From an uncultured Collinsella sp. (GTDB taxonomy: Bacteria; Actinomycetota; Coriobacteriia; Coriobacteriales; Coriobacteriaceae): a stretch of DNA of 64,000 nucleotides. Where the stretch lies: positions 47,816 to 111,815 of the forward strand of contig UQKM01000005.1 of NCBI GenBank assembly GCA_900541685.1. Direction: 5' to 3'. A model generated the notes under the pieces. It was not told the DNA's origin. It searched no databases and saw only the letters and a list, made by a program, of their open reading frames with translations. Position 1 is the first letter of the stretch. Each line of letters opens with the position of its first letter. Below, one piece after another: positions 42,352 through 51,549 of the stretch. The position numbers were made by a program, and so were the translations under genes.

Positions 42352-43584
42352 GTGGCCGTTACCGCGCTGTACGTGCACGTGCCGTTTTGCGCTCAAAAGT
42401 GCCGGTACTGCGACTTTGACTCGCGCAGCTTTGCTGCGTGTGATTTGGATGCCGCGCTCGATTCCTATTTTGAGCAGTTGTATGCGCGCCTCGATTCCTT
42501 TGGCGACGCCGGGGCGCTTGCGCAGGTCCGCACGGTCTATACTGGCGGCGGCACGCCATCGCTGGCAGGGGAGCGCCTGGTGGAACTTGCCCGGCGTATC
42601 TCCATGTGGTGCAAACCCGTTGAATTTACTTGCGAAGCCAATCCTGAGTCCCTGACCGCTGAGCTCGCCACCGCGCTTGCCGAGGCGGGTGTCACGCGCA
42701 TCTCTCTGGGCGTGCAAACCCTCGACAATACCGAGCTGGCTGCTATTGGCCGCATTCACGATGCTAATCGGGCACTTGCGGCTATCGCGACGGTGAAGGA
42801 TGTTGGGCTCGATGTGTCGTGCGACCTTATGTGCGGGCTTCCCGGACAGACTATGGCGAGCTGGCAGCATACGCTCGATGGCGTGCTTGAGGCGGCCCCG
42901 CACCATGTGTCGGTCTATCCGCTCACGCTCGAGGAGGGCACGCCGCTTTACCGCATGGTGTGCCGTGACGAGTCGCTTGAGCCCGATGAGGATTTCCAGG
43001 CCGCATGCATGGACGTTGCGCGCCAGCGGCTGAGTTCGGCCGGCTACCATCCGTATGAGGTGGCGAGCTACGCGCTCGATGGGCATGAATGTGCCCATAA
43101 TATCGCCTACTGGACTGGTCGGGGCTACCTGGGCCTGGGTCGTTCTGCCGCGGGCATGCTCGACGACGAGGATTTCGACCGCTTGGCTGGACTGTTTCCC
43201 GGCGTGGCTCCCCGTGGTGACTTTCACCGCGTGCGTTTGGTACAACGCGACGATGCCGCGACGATGTTTGATGCCGAGTATCTGTCGCGGCGCGAGGCGG
43301 CGGCCGAGGACCTGATGCTCGCTTGTCGCATGACGCGCGGTGATGATTCCGACCTGTTGGTTCGCGCGTCTCGTGTCATCCCTGCCGATGAACTGGCAGC
43401 GGCTTGTGATCGCGCTCTTGAGCTTGGGCTTGCCACTTGGGTGCCCGAGCACGGTGATACCCATGCGGGGCCTATCGCCTCTGTCGATGTCATCGCTGGC
43501 CGCACCTGTGCCCGTCTGGCGCCGACCCATCTGGGCTGGCTCGATGGAAATGTTCTGTTCGAGCTGTTTTGGGATCTAGCTTAG
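42352..43584 (+). CDS. hemW: Radical SAM heme chaperone HemW (coproporphyrinogen oxidase-like)
   Basis: HemW-family radical SAM protein (410 residues). The cluster motif CAQKCRYC lies at residues 13-20 in LYVHVPFCAQKCRYCDF. GGGTPS and the LSCDLMCGLPGQT-like block follow, and the HemN C-terminal domain completes it. The single extra-Cys pattern of true HemN is not evident, and its place between dusB and dnaJ matches HemW in many Gram-positive bacteria. GTG 42352 is the start. Confidence 0.9.
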   Translation: MAVTALYVHVPFCAQKCRYCDFDSRSFAACDLDAALDSYFEQLYARLDSFGDAGALAQVRTVYTGGGTPSLAGERLVELARRISMWCKPVEFTCEANPESLTAELATALAEAGVTRISLGVQTLDNTELAAIGRIHDANRALAAIATVKDVGLDVSCDLMCGLPGQTMASWQHTLDGVLEAAPHHVSVYPLTLEEGTPLYRMVCRDESLEPDEDFQAACMDVARQRLSSAGYHPYEVASYALDGHECAHNIAYWTGRGYLGLGRSAAGMLDDEDFDRLAGLFPGVAPRGDFHRVRLVQRDDAATMFDAEYLSRREAAAEDLMLACRMTRGDDSDLLVRASRVIPADELAAACDRALELGLATWVPEHGDTHAGPIASVDVIAGRTCARLAPTHLGWLDGNVLFELFWDLA

Positions 43585-43642
43585 GCCGCTCGGGTAGAAT
43601 TACCGGAATATATACGCTGCTGTGAGCAGGAGGTTGCCGCGC

Positions 43643-44746
43643 ATGGCGACGATGAACGAAAAAGATTACTACGAGATTCTGGGTGTCTCCAAGGACGCCA
43701 CCTCGCGTGATATTCAAAAGGCCTTCCAGCAAAAGGCCCGTAAGCTCCATCCGGACGTCAATAAAGAGCCGGATGCCGAGGAAAAGTTTAAAGAGGTTTC
43801 CGAGGCCTACGCCGTGCTTTCGGATGAGCAAAAACGTGCGCGCTACGACGCCATGCGTTCTGGCAATCCCTTTGCCGGTGCTCCTACGGCTTCGCCCTAT
43901 GGTGGCGGCTACGCCGGCAGCACGGGCTATGGCAATCCCTTTGAGGGCGGCTTTCCCTTTGGTGGCGCCTGGGGCCAGCAGCGTCGCGGCCAGGCTGCCT
44001 ACAATCCCGAGAACGGCGCCAACGTGGTCGTCGATATCAAACTCGACGCCAAGGAGGCCAAGGGCGGTGCCCGCAAGACCGTCCGCTACACGCGCTTCGA
44101 TACCTGTAGCAACTGCGGCGGCTCGGGCTCCGTTTCGTCTGAGCATGCCCATACCTGCCCGAGCTGCGGTGGCCGCGGCCACATCGACGTCGACCTGTCC
44201 TTCCTGTTTGGTGCGGGCACGTTCCAGTCGGTCTGCCCCGAGTGCGGCGGTTCCGGTAAGGTCGTGGCCGACCCCTGCCCCGATTGCGGTGGCAGCGGGC
44301 GAACCCGTGTGACCTCCGAGCAGACGATTGAGTTTCCTGCCGGCACGCACGATGGCGACGAGGTCCGCATTGGCGGCATGGGTCATGCTGGCACCAACGG
44401 TGCCGCGGGCGGCGACCTGGTCGGCCGCGCCCATGTTGAGGCCGAGCGCTTGGAAGGCAAAGCTCGTACTGGCTTTTACTTGATGGGCATTGTGGCGCCG
44501 TTTTTGGTGCTGTCGGCCATCTCGGGCGTGTTCTCGGCCTTTGCCGTGATGTGCTTTATTCCGTTTACCATGGGCCTGTTCATGGTGCTTTCGGACGGTG
44601 TGCTTCATCGCAGCCTGCTGTGGTGGAAGCGCGGTGCGATGCAGTTTGCCAACGGTTTTGCCAACGGCTTCATGTTCGCGCTCGTGTCGGTTTGGTTCGC
44701 GAGCTGCTCGCAACGGGCCATGCTTTCGCCGTATCAAATGCAATAA
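43643..44746 (+). CDS. dnaJ: DnaJ-family chaperone with C-terminal membrane segments
   Basis: This 367-residue J-protein has a J domain (6-70, HPD at 36-38), a Gly-rich linker (73-120), a complete zinc-binding domain with four CxxC pairs (Cys155/158, 172/175, 198/201, 212/215) and the start of the substrate-binding domain (220-270). The second C-terminal domain and dimerisation region are replaced by hydrophobic segments (about 277-318 and 340-356). This is unlike normal DnaJ and suggests a membrane-anchored co-chaperone. ATG 43643 follows AGGAGG. A full DnaJ lies directly downstream. Confidence 0.9.
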   Translation: MATMNEKDYYEILGVSKDATSRDIQKAFQQKARKLHPDVNKEPDAEEKFKEVSEAYAVLSDEQKRARYDAMRSGNPFAGAPTASPYGGGYAGSTGYGNPFEGGFPFGGAWGQQRRGQAAYNPENGANVVVDIKLDAKEAKGGARKTVRYTRFDTCSNCGGSGSVSSEHAHTCPSCGGRGHIDVDLSFLFGAGTFQSVCPECGGSGKVVADPCPDCGGSGRTRVTSEQTIEFPAGTHDGDEVRIGGMGHAGTNGAAGGDLVGRAHVEAERLEGKARTGFYLMGIVAPFLVLSAISGVFSAFAVMCFIPFTMGLFMVLSDGVLHRSLLWWKRGAMQFANGFANGFMFALVSVWFASCSQRAMLSPYQMQ

Positions 44747-44827
44747 CATCAAACCCTTTGTTTGCGGTCGGCCCAGCTTGGGTATAGGACGCACTGTGAC
44801 AATAATGAAAGTCGGAAGGATTCGGTC

Positions 44828-45976
44828 GTGTCGGAAAATAGGGATTGCTACGAGGTGCTTGGCGTCGACAGGGATGCCGACGCGCGGACGATTAAGCGTG
44901 CGTTTTTAAAGAAGGCCCGTACCGTACATCCGGATGTTTCGGACGATCCCGAGGCCGAGGCCAAGTTCAAGGAGCTCAACGAGGCCTATTCCGTTCTTTC
45001 CGATGAGCAGAAGCGTGCTAACTACGACCGTTACGGCACCGCGGACGGCCCCGGTGGCTCTGGTTATGTCGACATCAACGATATCTTTGGTGGCGTGGGC
45101 ATGGACGACCTGTTCTCGTCGTTTTTTGGCGGCGGTGCCGGCGGTGGCGCCCGCAGCCGTCGTGAGCGTCGTCGCGGACGTGACATGGCCATCTCGCTTT
45201 CGGTGACGCTCGAGGAGGCGGCGCTCGGCTGCAAAAAGACGATCAGCTATGATCGCCTTGCTCCTTGCGAGGACTGCAACGGTACCGGTAGGGCCGAGGG
45301 TGCACAGGAAAAGCAGTGCGGCCGCTGCCACGGTACGGGCTACGTCACGACGGTTCAGCGATCGTTTTTGGGCCAGGTTCAGTCTTCCTCGCCTTGCCCC
45401 GACTGCCATGGCGAGGGCACGGTTATCGACCATCCCTGCGAGACCTGCGACGGTCAGGGCCGCACGCCTTCGCACGAAAAGATCGACATCGATATTCCCG
45501 CCGGCGTTTCGACCGGCCGCCAGCTGCGTGTGAGCGGCTTTGGTGAGGCCGGTCTTCGCGGCGAGCCTTCGGGCGAACTGATTGTCAACGTGCGCGTTGC
45601 CGACCATGAGCGCTTTAAGCGCAACGGTGACGACCTGTACCTGGTGAGCGATATCTCGATTGCGCAGGCTGCGCTCGGCTGCGAGATCGAGGTCGAGGGC
45701 ATTATGCCTGACGAGGTCGTTAAGGTGACGGTTCCCGCCGGCGCCCAGTACGGCGACACCGTGAGCGTCAATAATTACGGCATGCCGCGCATTGGCGGTG
45801 GCGGTTCGCGTGGCCGCCTGATCGTGCAACTGCGCGTGGTCGTTCCCACCAATCTTTCCAATAAGCAACGCGAGCTGCTCCGTGCTTTTGCCGATGAGAT
45901 GGGCGATGACGTCGCTTCCGGTAAGAAGTCGGTGACCGACCGTATCAAGAGTGCCCTCGACGATATCCTCGATTAA
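44828..45976 (+). CDS. dnaJ: Chaperone protein DnaJ
   Basis: This full-length DnaJ (382 residues) has a J domain with HPD at 35-37, a GGG-rich linker, four zinc-binding motifs (CEDCNGTG, CGRCHGTG, CPDCHGEG, CETCDGQG), both C-terminal beta domains and a C-terminal dimerisation helix. It stimulates DnaK. GTG 44828 follows GGAAGGA; a possible TTGGGT-17-AATAAT promoter lies at 44779-44807. The stop is followed at once by mtaB, with AAGGAG at the junction. Confidence 0.94.
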   Translation: MSENRDCYEVLGVDRDADARTIKRAFLKKARTVHPDVSDDPEAEAKFKELNEAYSVLSDEQKRANYDRYGTADGPGGSGYVDINDIFGGVGMDDLFSSFFGGGAGGGARSRRERRRGRDMAISLSVTLEEAALGCKKTISYDRLAPCEDCNGTGRAEGAQEKQCGRCHGTGYVTTVQRSFLGQVQSSSPCPDCHGEGTVIDHPCETCDGQGRTPSHEKIDIDIPAGVSTGRQLRVSGFGEAGLRGEPSGELIVNVRVADHERFKRNGDDLYLVSDISIAQAALGCEIEVEGIMPDEVVKVTVPAGAQYGDTVSVNNYGMPRIGGGGSRGRLIVQLRVVVPTNLSNKQRELLRAFADEMGDDVASGKKSVTDRIKSALDDILD

Positions 45977-45985
45977 GGAGCCCGC

Positions 45986-47278
45986 GTGCTCGCACCCCAT
46001 ATTTCCGTCGTCAACCTCGGCTGCCGTGTCAACCGGGTTGAGTCTGACCGTATCACTGCCGATCTTATGCGCTTGGGCTTTGCTATGGTAGAGCCCCAGA
46101 ATGCCGATCTGATCGTCATTAACACCTGTGCCGTTACGGGCGAGGCCGAGGCCAAGACCCGTAAGGCCGTCCGTCATGCGCTGGCCCATCCAAACGAGCC
46201 TTATGTGCTCGTGACCGGTTGCGTGGTCAATTTGCATCCCGAGGAGCTGTTGGAGCTTTCGGATCGCGTGATCGCCGAGCCGTCCAAGATCGATGTCGCC
46301 GAACGTGTCTGCGAGGTGCTGGGCGTTGAGTCCGATAGCGTTCCCGCCTGCAGCGATGGCGAGGTGGTCGATGCGCTCGGTCGCTCTCGCCTGGGCGTGA
46401 AGATCCAGGACGGCTGCAACCATCGCTGCACCTATTGCATTGTGTGGAAGGCGCGCGGCCCCGAGCGCTCCGTGCCCGTCGAGTCCGTGCTTGAGCAAGT
46501 TCGCGAGGCCCGGGAGGCCGGCGTGCCTGAGGTGGTGCTGACCGGTGTGAACCTGGGTGCCTACGATGGCAAGAGCGCGACCGACGAGCATGTCGAAATC
46601 GATGAGCTGCTCGAGGCCATCATGGAGCGCACGACTATTGCGCATGTGCGCATTTCCTCGGTCGAGCCCATGGATATCTCTGAGCGCCTGCTTAAGGTTA
46701 TGGCGCGCTATCCGCAGCGTATCGCCCCGTTTTTGCACCTGCCCGTGCAGTCCGGCTGTACGGCGACCCTTCATCGCATGGGTCGTCCCTATAGTGCGGA
46801 GGCCTTTGAGGACACGGTGCGTATGATTCGCGCCAACTTGCCCCAGGCGTCTCTTTCGTGCGATGTCATCGTCGGTTTTCCTGGTGAGACGGACGAGGAG
46901 TTCGAGGAGTCGCTGGCGCTGTGCCGCCGTGTGGGTTTCTCGCGTATGCACGTGTTCCGCTATAGCAAGCGTCCCGGTACCCTTGCTGCCGACATGCCCG
47001 ACCAGGTGCCGCCCGAGGTTATGGCCGAGCGCAGCCGCCGTATGCGAGACACGGCGCAGGAGCTCGCGGTTGCCGATGCCCGCCGTCGCGTGGGTACCGT
47101 TGAGCGCGCCGTGCTTGAGTACGGTGATAATTTGACGCTTGGCTCGTTCCATCATGCCCGTCTTGATGATACCTGTGGACTCACAGCCCCGTGCCTGCTC
47201 GATGTTGCTATCATCGGAGTCGATGATTCCGGCTTGGTCCATGCACGCAGGGAGGTTCATGGAAGCCTCGAAGATTAG
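45986..47278 (+). CDS. mtaB: tRNA t(6)A37 methylthiotransferase MtaB
   Basis: This 430-residue radical SAM methylthiotransferase has an N-terminal UPF0004 domain (VVNLGCRVNRVESD, INTCAVTGEAEAKTRKAVR, VTGCVV cysteines), the radical SAM motif CNHRCTYC, and a TRAM-like end. It is closest to the MtaB (YqeV) branch, which converts t6A37 to ms2t6A37 in tRNA; rimO at 60942 is a paralogue. The dnaJ-mtaB neighbourhood is typical of Gram-positive bacteria. Confidence 0.9.
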   Translation: MLAPHISVVNLGCRVNRVESDRITADLMRLGFAMVEPQNADLIVINTCAVTGEAEAKTRKAVRHALAHPNEPYVLVTGCVVNLHPEELLELSDRVIAEPSKIDVAERVCEVLGVESDSVPACSDGEVVDALGRSRLGVKIQDGCNHRCTYCIVWKARGPERSVPVESVLEQVREAREAGVPEVVLTGVNLGAYDGKSATDEHVEIDELLEAIMERTTIAHVRISSVEPMDISERLLKVMARYPQRIAPFLHLPVQSGCTATLHRMGRPYSAEAFEDTVRMIRANLPQASLSCDVIVGFPGETDEEFEESLALCRRVGFSRMHVFRYSKRPGTLAADMPDQVPPEVMAERSRRMRDTAQELAVADARRRVGTVERAVLEYGDNLTLGSFHHARLDDTCGLTAPCLLDVAIIGVDDSGLVHARREVHGSLED

Positions 47279-48245
47279 ACTTACCGTTCCCGAGGGGATT
47301 GATCCCTCGCGCGTTTTGGGCGCCGGCGACGGCGTCCTTCGTGCGCTCGAGAGCTTGGTTCGCGCCCATGTGGTCGCCCGTGGCGATAGCATCGCCGTGA
47401 GCGGTGACCCGGACGAGGTCGAGCTCGTGGCGCGCTTTTTCGAACATGCTTTTCGCGAGGCGGCGGCCGGCCGTACCCTTTCTTCCGACGATGTCTCGCG
47501 TTGCCTGGCCGTCTTGCGCGACGGTGAGCACGAAGCTACGTCGCTTCGCGATGACGTGCTGCTTTCGTATCGCGGTCGCGTTATCCGCCCCAAGACGCTC
47601 GGTCAAAAGCGCTATGTGGATGCCATCCGCTCTTCCACCATCACGTTTGGCCTCGGTCCCGCCGGTACCGGTAAAACCTATCTGGCCATGGCGCTCGCCG
47701 TTGCCGCGCTCAAGCGCCATGAGGTGGGCCGCCTGATCCTGACGCGCCCGGTTGTCGAGGCGGGGGAGAACCTGGGCTTTTTGCCCGGTACCCTCGAGGA
47801 AAAGATCGACCCGTATATGCGCCCGCTCTATGATGCCCTCTTTGACATGATGGATCGCGAACGCACCGATGAGCTTATGGAGCGTGGCGTGATCGAGATC
47901 GCGCCGCTCGCCTACATGCGCGGTCGAACGCTGAGTGATGCCTTTGTGGTGCTCGATGAGGCGCAAAACACGACGCCCGAGCAGATGAAGATGTTCCTGA
48001 CGCGTCTAGGTTTTAATTCCAAGTTTGTGATTACCGGCGACCTGAGCCAGCGTGACCTGGTGGGTCGTCGCGGCGGTCTTGCCGATGCCGAAAGGATTCT
48101 GGGTCGCGTCGACGATGTGGCGTTTTCTCACCTGGAGCGCGCCGATGTGGTGCGCCATGCCCTGGTGGGCCGTATTGTTGAGGCCTATGATGCATACGAC
48201 GATGCGCGTGAGCAGCGCGCACACGATCGAAAGGAGTCCCGTTGA
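47259..48245 (+). CDS. phoH: PhoH-like ATPase
   Basis: PhoH-family NTPase (328 residues), cytosolic and probably involved in RNA metabolism. It has a KH-like N-terminal region, Walker A GPAGTGKT (133-140), TRPVVEAGENLGFLPG, and Walker B VVLDEAQNTTPEQMKMFLTRLG. ATG 47259 lies inside the end of mtaB (20-base overlap). The phoH-ybeY pair is conserved and links it to ribosome and RNA processing. Confidence 0.93.
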   Translation: MEASKIRLTVPEGIDPSRVLGAGDGVLRALESLVRAHVVARGDSIAVSGDPDEVELVARFFEHAFREAAAGRTLSSDDVSRCLAVLRDGEHEATSLRDDVLLSYRGRVIRPKTLGQKRYVDAIRSSTITFGLGPAGTGKTYLAMALAVAALKRHEVGRLILTRPVVEAGENLGFLPGTLEEKIDPYMRPLYDALFDMMDRERTDELMERGVIEIAPLAYMRGRTLSDAFVVLDEAQNTTPEQMKMFLTRLGFNSKFVITGDLSQRDLVGRRGGLADAERILGRVDDVAFSHLERADVVRHALVGRIVEAYDAYDDAREQRAHDRKESR

Positions 48246-48751
48246 GTGTATTGATCAGCAACGATGCCGAGCTCGATACGCTGCTCGATGCCCAGGAGGT
48301 GGAGCACATCTGCTCAGTTGTGCTTGCCGCCGAGGGCGTTGAACGTGAAGTCGAGATTTCCCTTTCGTATGTCGACGAGGACGAGATGCACGAGCTCAAC
48401 CACGAGTGGCGTGGCATCGACCACACCACCGATGTGCTCTCGTTTGAATGCGACTCGGCCTTTGACGAGGATATTCCCGCCGACGAGACGCTCGAGCTCG
48501 GCGATATCATCTTGGCCCCGCAGGTCATTGCCCGTCAGGCCCCCGGCTTTGGCAATAGCCCTGCCGACGAGTGCCGCCTGATGCTCGTACACGGCATGCT
48601 ACACCTGCTGGGGTATGACCATATCGAGGACGACGAGGCCGAGGTCATGGAGGCCCGCGAGGACGCTATCCTGCGCGATCTGGCGCTCGAGCGCGGCGAG
48701 GACCCCAAACTCGTTCACGTCGGCCCCATCACCAATCATGCCCACGACTAG
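48242..48751 (+). CDS. ybeY: Endoribonuclease YbeY (rRNA maturation)
   Basis: YbeY (169 residues) is a zinc endoribonuclease for 16S rRNA 3'-end maturation. The zinc motif HGMLHLLGYDH gives the H3-5-H pattern, preceded by ELNHEWRGIDHTTDVLSF. Translation starts at TTG 48242, which overlaps the phoH stop in TTGA and follows AAAGGAG. Confidence 0.96.
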   Translation: MSVLISNDAELDTLLDAQEVEHICSVVLAAEGVEREVEISLSYVDEDEMHELNHEWRGIDHTTDVLSFECDSAFDEDIPADETLELGDIILAPQVIARQAPGFGNSPADECRLMLVHGMLHLLGYDHIEDDEAEVMEAREDAILRDLALERGEDPKLVHVGPITNHAHD

Positions 48752-48760
48752 GAGCCGCTT

Positions 48761-49138
48761 ATGATTCCCGGATCGAACAAGGACCATCCGTCCTTTTTAA
48801 AGTCGTTCTCCTACGCCATGGAGGGCTTCGTCACCGCCGTCAAGACCGAGCGCAACATTAAGGTTATGCTCGTAGCGGGCGTGTGCACCATCATTGCCGG
48901 CTGCATCGTGGGGCTCGACATTGCCGAGTGGGCCACGATTATCATCTGCTGCGGCCTGGTGATTCACGGCGAGCTGTGCAATACCGCCATGGAGGCCATT
49001 GTCGATCTGGCGACCCAGGAGCTCCATCCGCTGGCAAAACGCGCCAAGGACATCGCCGCCGCCTCGGTATACGTACTTTCAATCACCGCCGCGATTGTGG
49101 GCTTGCTGGTATTTGCCCACGCGCTCGGCTTTATTTAG
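48761..49138 (+). CDS. dgkA: Diacylglycerol kinase / undecaprenol kinase family membrane protein
   Basis: This 125-residue DgkA-type enzyme has three membrane helices. The signature NTAMEAIVDLATQELHPLAKRAKDIAAA carries the active-site Glu and Asn. Gram-positive relatives mainly phosphorylate undecaprenol, which would feed the lipid-carrier pool also supplied by uppS. The ybeY-dgkA-era order is standard. Confidence 0.94.
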   Translation: MIPGSNKDHPSFLKSFSYAMEGFVTAVKTERNIKVMLVAGVCTIIAGCIVGLDIAEWATIIICCGLVIHGELCNTAMEAIVDLATQELHPLAKRAKDIAAASVYVLSITAAIVGLLVFAHALGFI

Positions 49139-49150
49139 AAAGGGATTCCC

Positions 49151-50218
49151 TTGTCCGACAATATGCAGCCTATCGATGAAATTTTGGACGACGAGTCCCC
49201 GGATGCTAAGGCGACCGAGGCCTATGAGGAAGCCGAGGAGTTCGACCCGTTTGAGGGCATGAGCGACGAGGAACTCGACGCCCTGTGCGACGAGGACGAC
49301 AGCCTCGCGGGCTTTGGCGACGTTGAGCCCGGTTTCCGCAGTGGCTTCGTGGCCTTGGTCGGCCGCCCCAACGCCGGTAAGTCAACGCTGCTCAACGCCT
49401 GCTATGGCAAAAAGGTCGCCATCACCTCGCCGGTGGCCCAGACGACCCGCCGTCGCATGCGCGCCGTCGTCAACCGCCCCGGCTACCAGCTGGTCTTTGT
49501 CGATACCCCGGGTATCCACAAGCCCAAGGACGGTCTTGGGTCCGAGCTCAACAAGAGCGCGCTGTTCGAGCTGAACGATGTCGATGTTGTCGCGTTTTTG
49601 ATTGATGCCACTAAACCGATCGGCAGGGGAGACGCCTGGGTTGCCGAGCGTGTCAAGAATGCCCGTTCCAAGAAGGTCCTGGTGCTCACCAAGGCCGATG
49701 AAGCCGACCCCGCACAGGTCATGGAGCAGCTTAAGGCCGCCCACGAGCTTATGGAATATGACGACGAGATCGTGACGTCGTCGGTCAAGAACTTTAACGT
49801 CGATGCCTTCATCGAGACCGTTGCGCACTTTTTGCCCGAGGGTCCGCGTTGGTTCCCCGAGGACATGGGTACCGACGCTTCCGATGAGACGCTCGTTGCC
49901 GAGTTTGTGCGCGAGAAGGTCTTGCGCCGCACCCGTGATGAGATCCCGCACTCCGTGGGCGTGATTTGCGATGCGCTTGAGCAGACCAAGAAGGTGCTGC
50001 GCGTGCACGCCACCATTTACGTCGAGCGCGAGGGCCAAAAGGGCATCATCATCGGCAAGGGCGGCGAGATGATCAAACATATCGGCATTGACGCCCGTCG
50101 CGACCTTGAGCGCATCTTTGGCACCCAGGTCTTTTTGGAGCTGGACGTGAAGGTCAAGGCCGGCTGGCGTGACGACGAGGCCCAGATTCGCCGCTTTGGC
50201 TATAACGCCGAGGATTAG
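49151..50218 (+). CDS. era: GTPase Era with an acidic N-terminal extension
   Basis: Era (355 residues) binds the 16S rRNA 3' end in 30S assembly. G motifs are GRPNAGKST (71-79), VDTPGIH and LTKADEAD; the C-terminal KH domain has VEREGQKGIIIGKGG. The first 61 residues are an added, strongly acidic tail rich in Asp and Glu that the usual Era (about 300 residues) lacks. Start TTG 49151 follows AAAGGGA; no later start has a ribosome binding site, which supports the tail being real. Confidence 0.95.
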   Translation: MSDNMQPIDEILDDESPDAKATEAYEEAEEFDPFEGMSDEELDALCDEDDSLAGFGDVEPGFRSGFVALVGRPNAGKSTLLNACYGKKVAITSPVAQTTRRRMRAVVNRPGYQLVFVDTPGIHKPKDGLGSELNKSALFELNDVDVVAFLIDATKPIGRGDAWVAERVKNARSKKVLVLTKADEADPAQVMEQLKAAHELMEYDDEIVTSSVKNFNVDAFIETVAHFLPEGPRWFPEDMGTDASDETLVAEFVREKVLRRTRDEIPHSVGVICDALEQTKKVLRVHATIYVEREGQKGIIIGKGGEMIKHIGIDARRDLERIFGTQVFLELDVKVKAGWRDDEAQIRRFGYNAED

Positions 50219-50233
50219 GGACACGCGACGCGA

Positions 50234-50983
50234 ATGGCAGGTTCTCGTACATATCGCACGAAAGTGCTCGTGCTCGATAAGACGAAGCTCAAAGAGACGG
50301 ACCTGATCCTGACGATGCTTGACGAGCGGGGTCGGCAGGTTCGTGCCGTGGCAAAGGGCGCCCGCAAACCCGGCGGACGCCTGGCTGCGCGCTGCGAGAT
50401 GTTCTGTACCGTTGATCTGCTGCTTGCGCATGGACGGTCGCTCGACGTGGTTTCCCAGGCCGAGCTTATGGAGGCGCCGCTCGGCGCTGCTCCCGATTAC
50501 GAGATGACATGCGCCGCAAGCGCGATCGCCGAGGTCGCGCGCGTGTGCTCGTTCGAGGACGCCGAGGACCCGTTTACCTTTGCCATAACGCAGCGAGCGC
50601 TTGCCCTGGTGGGCAGCGGGCTCGACGCGGCGCATATGGATCTACTTGTGGCGGCATATGTCTTTAAGCTGCTGTCGCACGTTGGCTATCGACCCGATTT
50701 TTCGGCCTGCGTGCTGTGCGGAGACCCCATGCTGTCGTATTTTTCGCCCCAGGCGGGCGGTCTCATGTGCGGGTCGTGCGCGTCGAGCGTTCCGGGTGCT
50801 GAGCTGGTGTCGACCGGTGAGGTCGCGTGGCTGCGCGCCCTCATGTCCATGACCTTCGATGTGCTTATGACCGAGAGGATCGACCCCCATACAGCAGCTT
50901 TTTTGCTCGGGCTTTCGCATGTGTGGGCGGCGACGCATGCCGACCAGCGCCTCCGTGCGATGGAATTCATGTTGGGTCGGTGA
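50234..50983 (+). CDS. recO: DNA repair protein RecO
   Basis: RecO (249 residues) helps RecA displace SSB in gap repair. It has an N-terminal OB fold (TKVLVLDKTKLKETDLILTML, VAKGARKP) and a helical C-terminal domain with a zinc-type CVLCGD...CGSC pair. The era-recO pairing is conserved. Confidence 0.95.
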   Translation: MAGSRTYRTKVLVLDKTKLKETDLILTMLDERGRQVRAVAKGARKPGGRLAARCEMFCTVDLLLAHGRSLDVVSQAELMEAPLGAAPDYEMTCAASAIAEVARVCSFEDAEDPFTFAITQRALALVGSGLDAAHMDLLVAAYVFKLLSHVGYRPDFSACVLCGDPMLSYFSPQAGGLMCGSCASSVPGAELVSTGEVAWLRALMSMTFDVLMTERIDPHTAAFLLGLSHVWAATHADQRLRAMEFMLGR

Positions 50984-51121
50984 TGATGCGCAGGCGCGCG
51001 CCGCTTGTGGTAACATACCGACATGTTGGTACCTCGACCTTGGATGTTCGCTCCACCGGCGGCTTCCCAGTCCGAGGCGAATAGAGTCGCCCGATGGCGA
51101 CGCAAAACGAAAGGTGAAACA

Positions 51122-51400
51122 ATGACTGTTTCCAAAGAGCGCAAGGCGGAGCTGACCGCCCAGTTCGGTAACTCCCCGGTCGATACCGGTAACCCCAAGG
51201 TTCAGGTCGCCATCCTGTCCGAGCGCATCAAGGAGCTGACCGAGCACATGAAGTCCCACCAGAAGGACTTCCACACCCGTCGTGGCCTGCTTATGCTCGT
51301 TGGCCGTCGTCGTCGTCTTCTCTCCTACATCAAGAAGAACGACATCGTCGAGTACCGTGAGCTCATCAAGGCTCTGGGCATCCGCGACAACATCCAGTAG
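51122..51400 (+). CDS. rpsO: 30S ribosomal protein S15
   Basis: S15 (92 residues) organises the 16S rRNA central domain. HxxD regions TEHMKSHQKDFHTRRGLLMLVGRRRRLLSYI are diagnostic. ATG 51122 follows GAAAGGTG. A possible extended -10, TGGTAACAT (51008-51016), lies about 105 nt upstream. Confidence 0.97.
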   Translation: MTVSKERKAELTAQFGNSPVDTGNPKVQVAILSERIKELTEHMKSHQKDFHTRRGLLMLVGRRRRLLSYIKKNDIVEYRELIKALGIRDNIQ

Positions 51401-51416
51401 GATTTGTACATGCAAG

Positions 51417-51446
51417 GAGCGTCCTGCGCAGCGGGGCGCTCTTTTT
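51417..51446 (+). terminator. Terminator between rpsO and pnp
   Basis: GAGCGTCC (51417-51424) pairs with GGGCGCTC (51434-51441) with one G-U wobble, followed by TTTTT. The leader up to pnp (51447-51549) has further small GC hairpins but no clear promoter. Confidence 0.75.
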
Positions 51447-51549
51447 GTGTAAGGGCGTGAACAATCACGCTCTGAAGCGTGGCGGGGGCAGGGGGCCCGC
51501 GTCACATGAGGAGCCTGCAGGCAAGGGGCCTGCGGGGTAAAGGAGAACA

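Noticed and set aside
43581..43642. CIRCE/HrcA operator before the first dnaJ
   Set aside because: No TTAGCACTC-N9-GAGTGCTAA inverted repeat is present in the gap; only a weak TAGAAT -10 is visible.
44906..47593. An 895-codon minus-strand open frame opposite dnaJ, mtaB and phoH
   Set aside because: It spans three well-recognised plus-strand genes and has no motif content; it is a codon-bias shadow. The same applies to long minus-strand frames at 18979-21246, 51502-53985 and 10903-12405.
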